DNA of 64,000 nucleotides from Nocardia sp. SYP-A9097 (GTDB lineage Bacteria; Actinomycetota; Actinomycetes; Mycobacteriales; Mycobacteriaceae). Location of the stretch: contig NZ_WJIC01000002.1 in NCBI RefSeq assembly GCF_009649815.1, forward strand, positions 248,001 to 312,000, written 5' to 3'. Within the stretch, counting starts at the first letter, position 1; each line of letters begins with the position of its first letter. Position numbers and translations under genes: made by a program. Under the pieces are notes generated by a model. That model saw only the letters and a program-made list of their open reading frames with translations, was not told where the DNA came from and ran no database searches. This document shows positions 63,625 through 64,000 of this stretch, piece after piece.

Positions 63625-64000
63625 ATGCTGACGGTTCGCTTGATGGGCGAACTCGAGATCGAGAATGACGGTCGGCCGGTCGTGTTGCCGAACAGTCGAC
63701 GGGCGCGGTTGCTGCTGGCCTGGCTGGCTCTGCATCCGGGTCGTCATCCACGGTCCCGGCTGGCTGCCCTGCTGTGGCCCGATGTGCTCGATACCAGCGC
63801 CCGGGCCAATTTGCGCAGTGCGCTCTGGGCTTTGCGGGTCTCGCTCGGGGAGGCCGGGCCGGGGTATTTGATCACCGATCCCGAGGGTGTGGCGCTGGTG
63901 GGCAAGCCGCTCACCGTCGATGTCCGCGAGTTCGTTCGACTCGCCGGCGAGGGACAATCGGAGGCGGCGGTGGCGCTGTGCCGCGGCGAGTTGCTCGACG
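63625..64000 (+). CDS. SARP/BTAD-type transcriptional regulator (truncated by window end)
   Basis: The first 125 residues of a protein that continues beyond the window. MLTVRLMGELEIENDGRPVVLPNSRRARLLLAWLALHPGRHPRSRLAALLWPD is the OmpR-like winged-helix domain of AfsR/SARP regulators. NLRSALWALRVSLGEAGPGYLITDPEGVALVG and the start of the BTAD (VDVREFVRLAGEGQSEAAVALCRGELLD) follow. Full-length relatives often add ATPase or LuxR domains. It is divergent from the SnoaL-cupin gene, with 101 bp between starts. Such proteins commonly switch on secondary-metabolism clusters. Confidence 0.85.
   Translation, partial: MLTVRLMGELEIENDGRPVVLPNSRRARLLLAWLALHPGRHPRSRLAALLWPDVLDTSARANLRSALWALRVSLGEAGPGYLITDPEGVALVGKPLTVDVREFVRLAGEGQSEAAVALCRGELLD

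Overview
The window is high-GC actinobacterial DNA, most likely from Nocardia or a close mycolic-acid-containing relative. The evidence is an ergothioneine locus (egtA/egtB), an RpfB resuscitation factor with three DUF348 domains, G5 and RPF domains, a Pmt-type protein O-mannosyltransferase, a Pks16/Rv1013-like acyl-adenylating enzyme beside pth-rplY, and an operon matching the nocardiolactone (nlt) beta-lactone pathway known from Nocardia. From memory of M. tuberculosis gene order, 4.3-46.5 kb is an inverted and heavily interrupted version of the Rv1001-Rv1016 region (arcA, pmt, rsmI, metG, tatD, rpfB, rsmA, ispE, pks16, pth, rplY). The stretch 48.1-52.9 kb resembles Rv1354c-Rv1356c.

Layout. 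0-3 kb: egtA-egtB on the minus strand. 3-7.3 kb: a class V PLP enzyme, the Pks16-like ligase, then pth-rplY. 7.5-10.7 kb: an acyltransferase and a TetR regulator around a dense operator array, then prfC. 10.9-15 kb: a SnoaL-like protein and a locus in which two Abi-alpha paralogues flank a DUF445 membrane protein. 15-18 kb: an ABC-F ATPase and ispE. 18-23.7 kb, inserted between ispE and rsmA: an SDR/TetR pair, a copper cassette (copZ, His-rich exported protein, P1B ATPase) and an LpqN/LpqT-like protein. 23.8-32 kb: rsmA, two tandem secretory lipases, an SDR, rpfB, tatD, metG. 33.3-42 kb: the nlt operon, extended by a small membrane protein, a condensation-fold acyltransferase-like protein and an MMPL exporter. 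42-47 kb: rsmI, pmt, a YtrA-type GntR regulator, arcA, soxR. 47-53 kb: an SDR, a GAF-GGDEF-EAL protein, a ThiF/nitroreductase fusion and an upstream partner of unknown function. 53-57.3 kb: two coupled effector-binding-domain proteins, a TRIC/UPF0126 membrane protein, a family 5 uracil-DNA glycosylase, a TetR regulator and an APH kinase. 57.35 kb: tRNA-Ala(CGC), followed by an accessory stretch with a DUF4143 ATPase, a secreted protein and a large SF1 helicase-nuclease. The window ends with a SnoaL-cupin fusion and the start of a SARP/BTAD regulator.

The strongest biosynthetic system is the nlt operon. NltA (intact Cys-His-Asn) and NltB (triad lost, Glu kept) should form a heterodimeric Claisen condensing enzyme, NltD should reduce the beta-keto acid, and NltC should close the beta-lactone. 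No OleB-type beta-lactone decarboxylase is present, so the lactone should persist. The acyltransferase-like protein and MMPL transporter suggest tailoring and export. The least described candidates are the ThiF-nitroreductase/c-di-GMP operon, the Abi-alpha/DUF445 locus and the tRNA-linked helicase-DUF2726 gene. Several intergenic regions carry palindromic repeats, including a three-copy dispersed family with sequence conserved in stem and loop.
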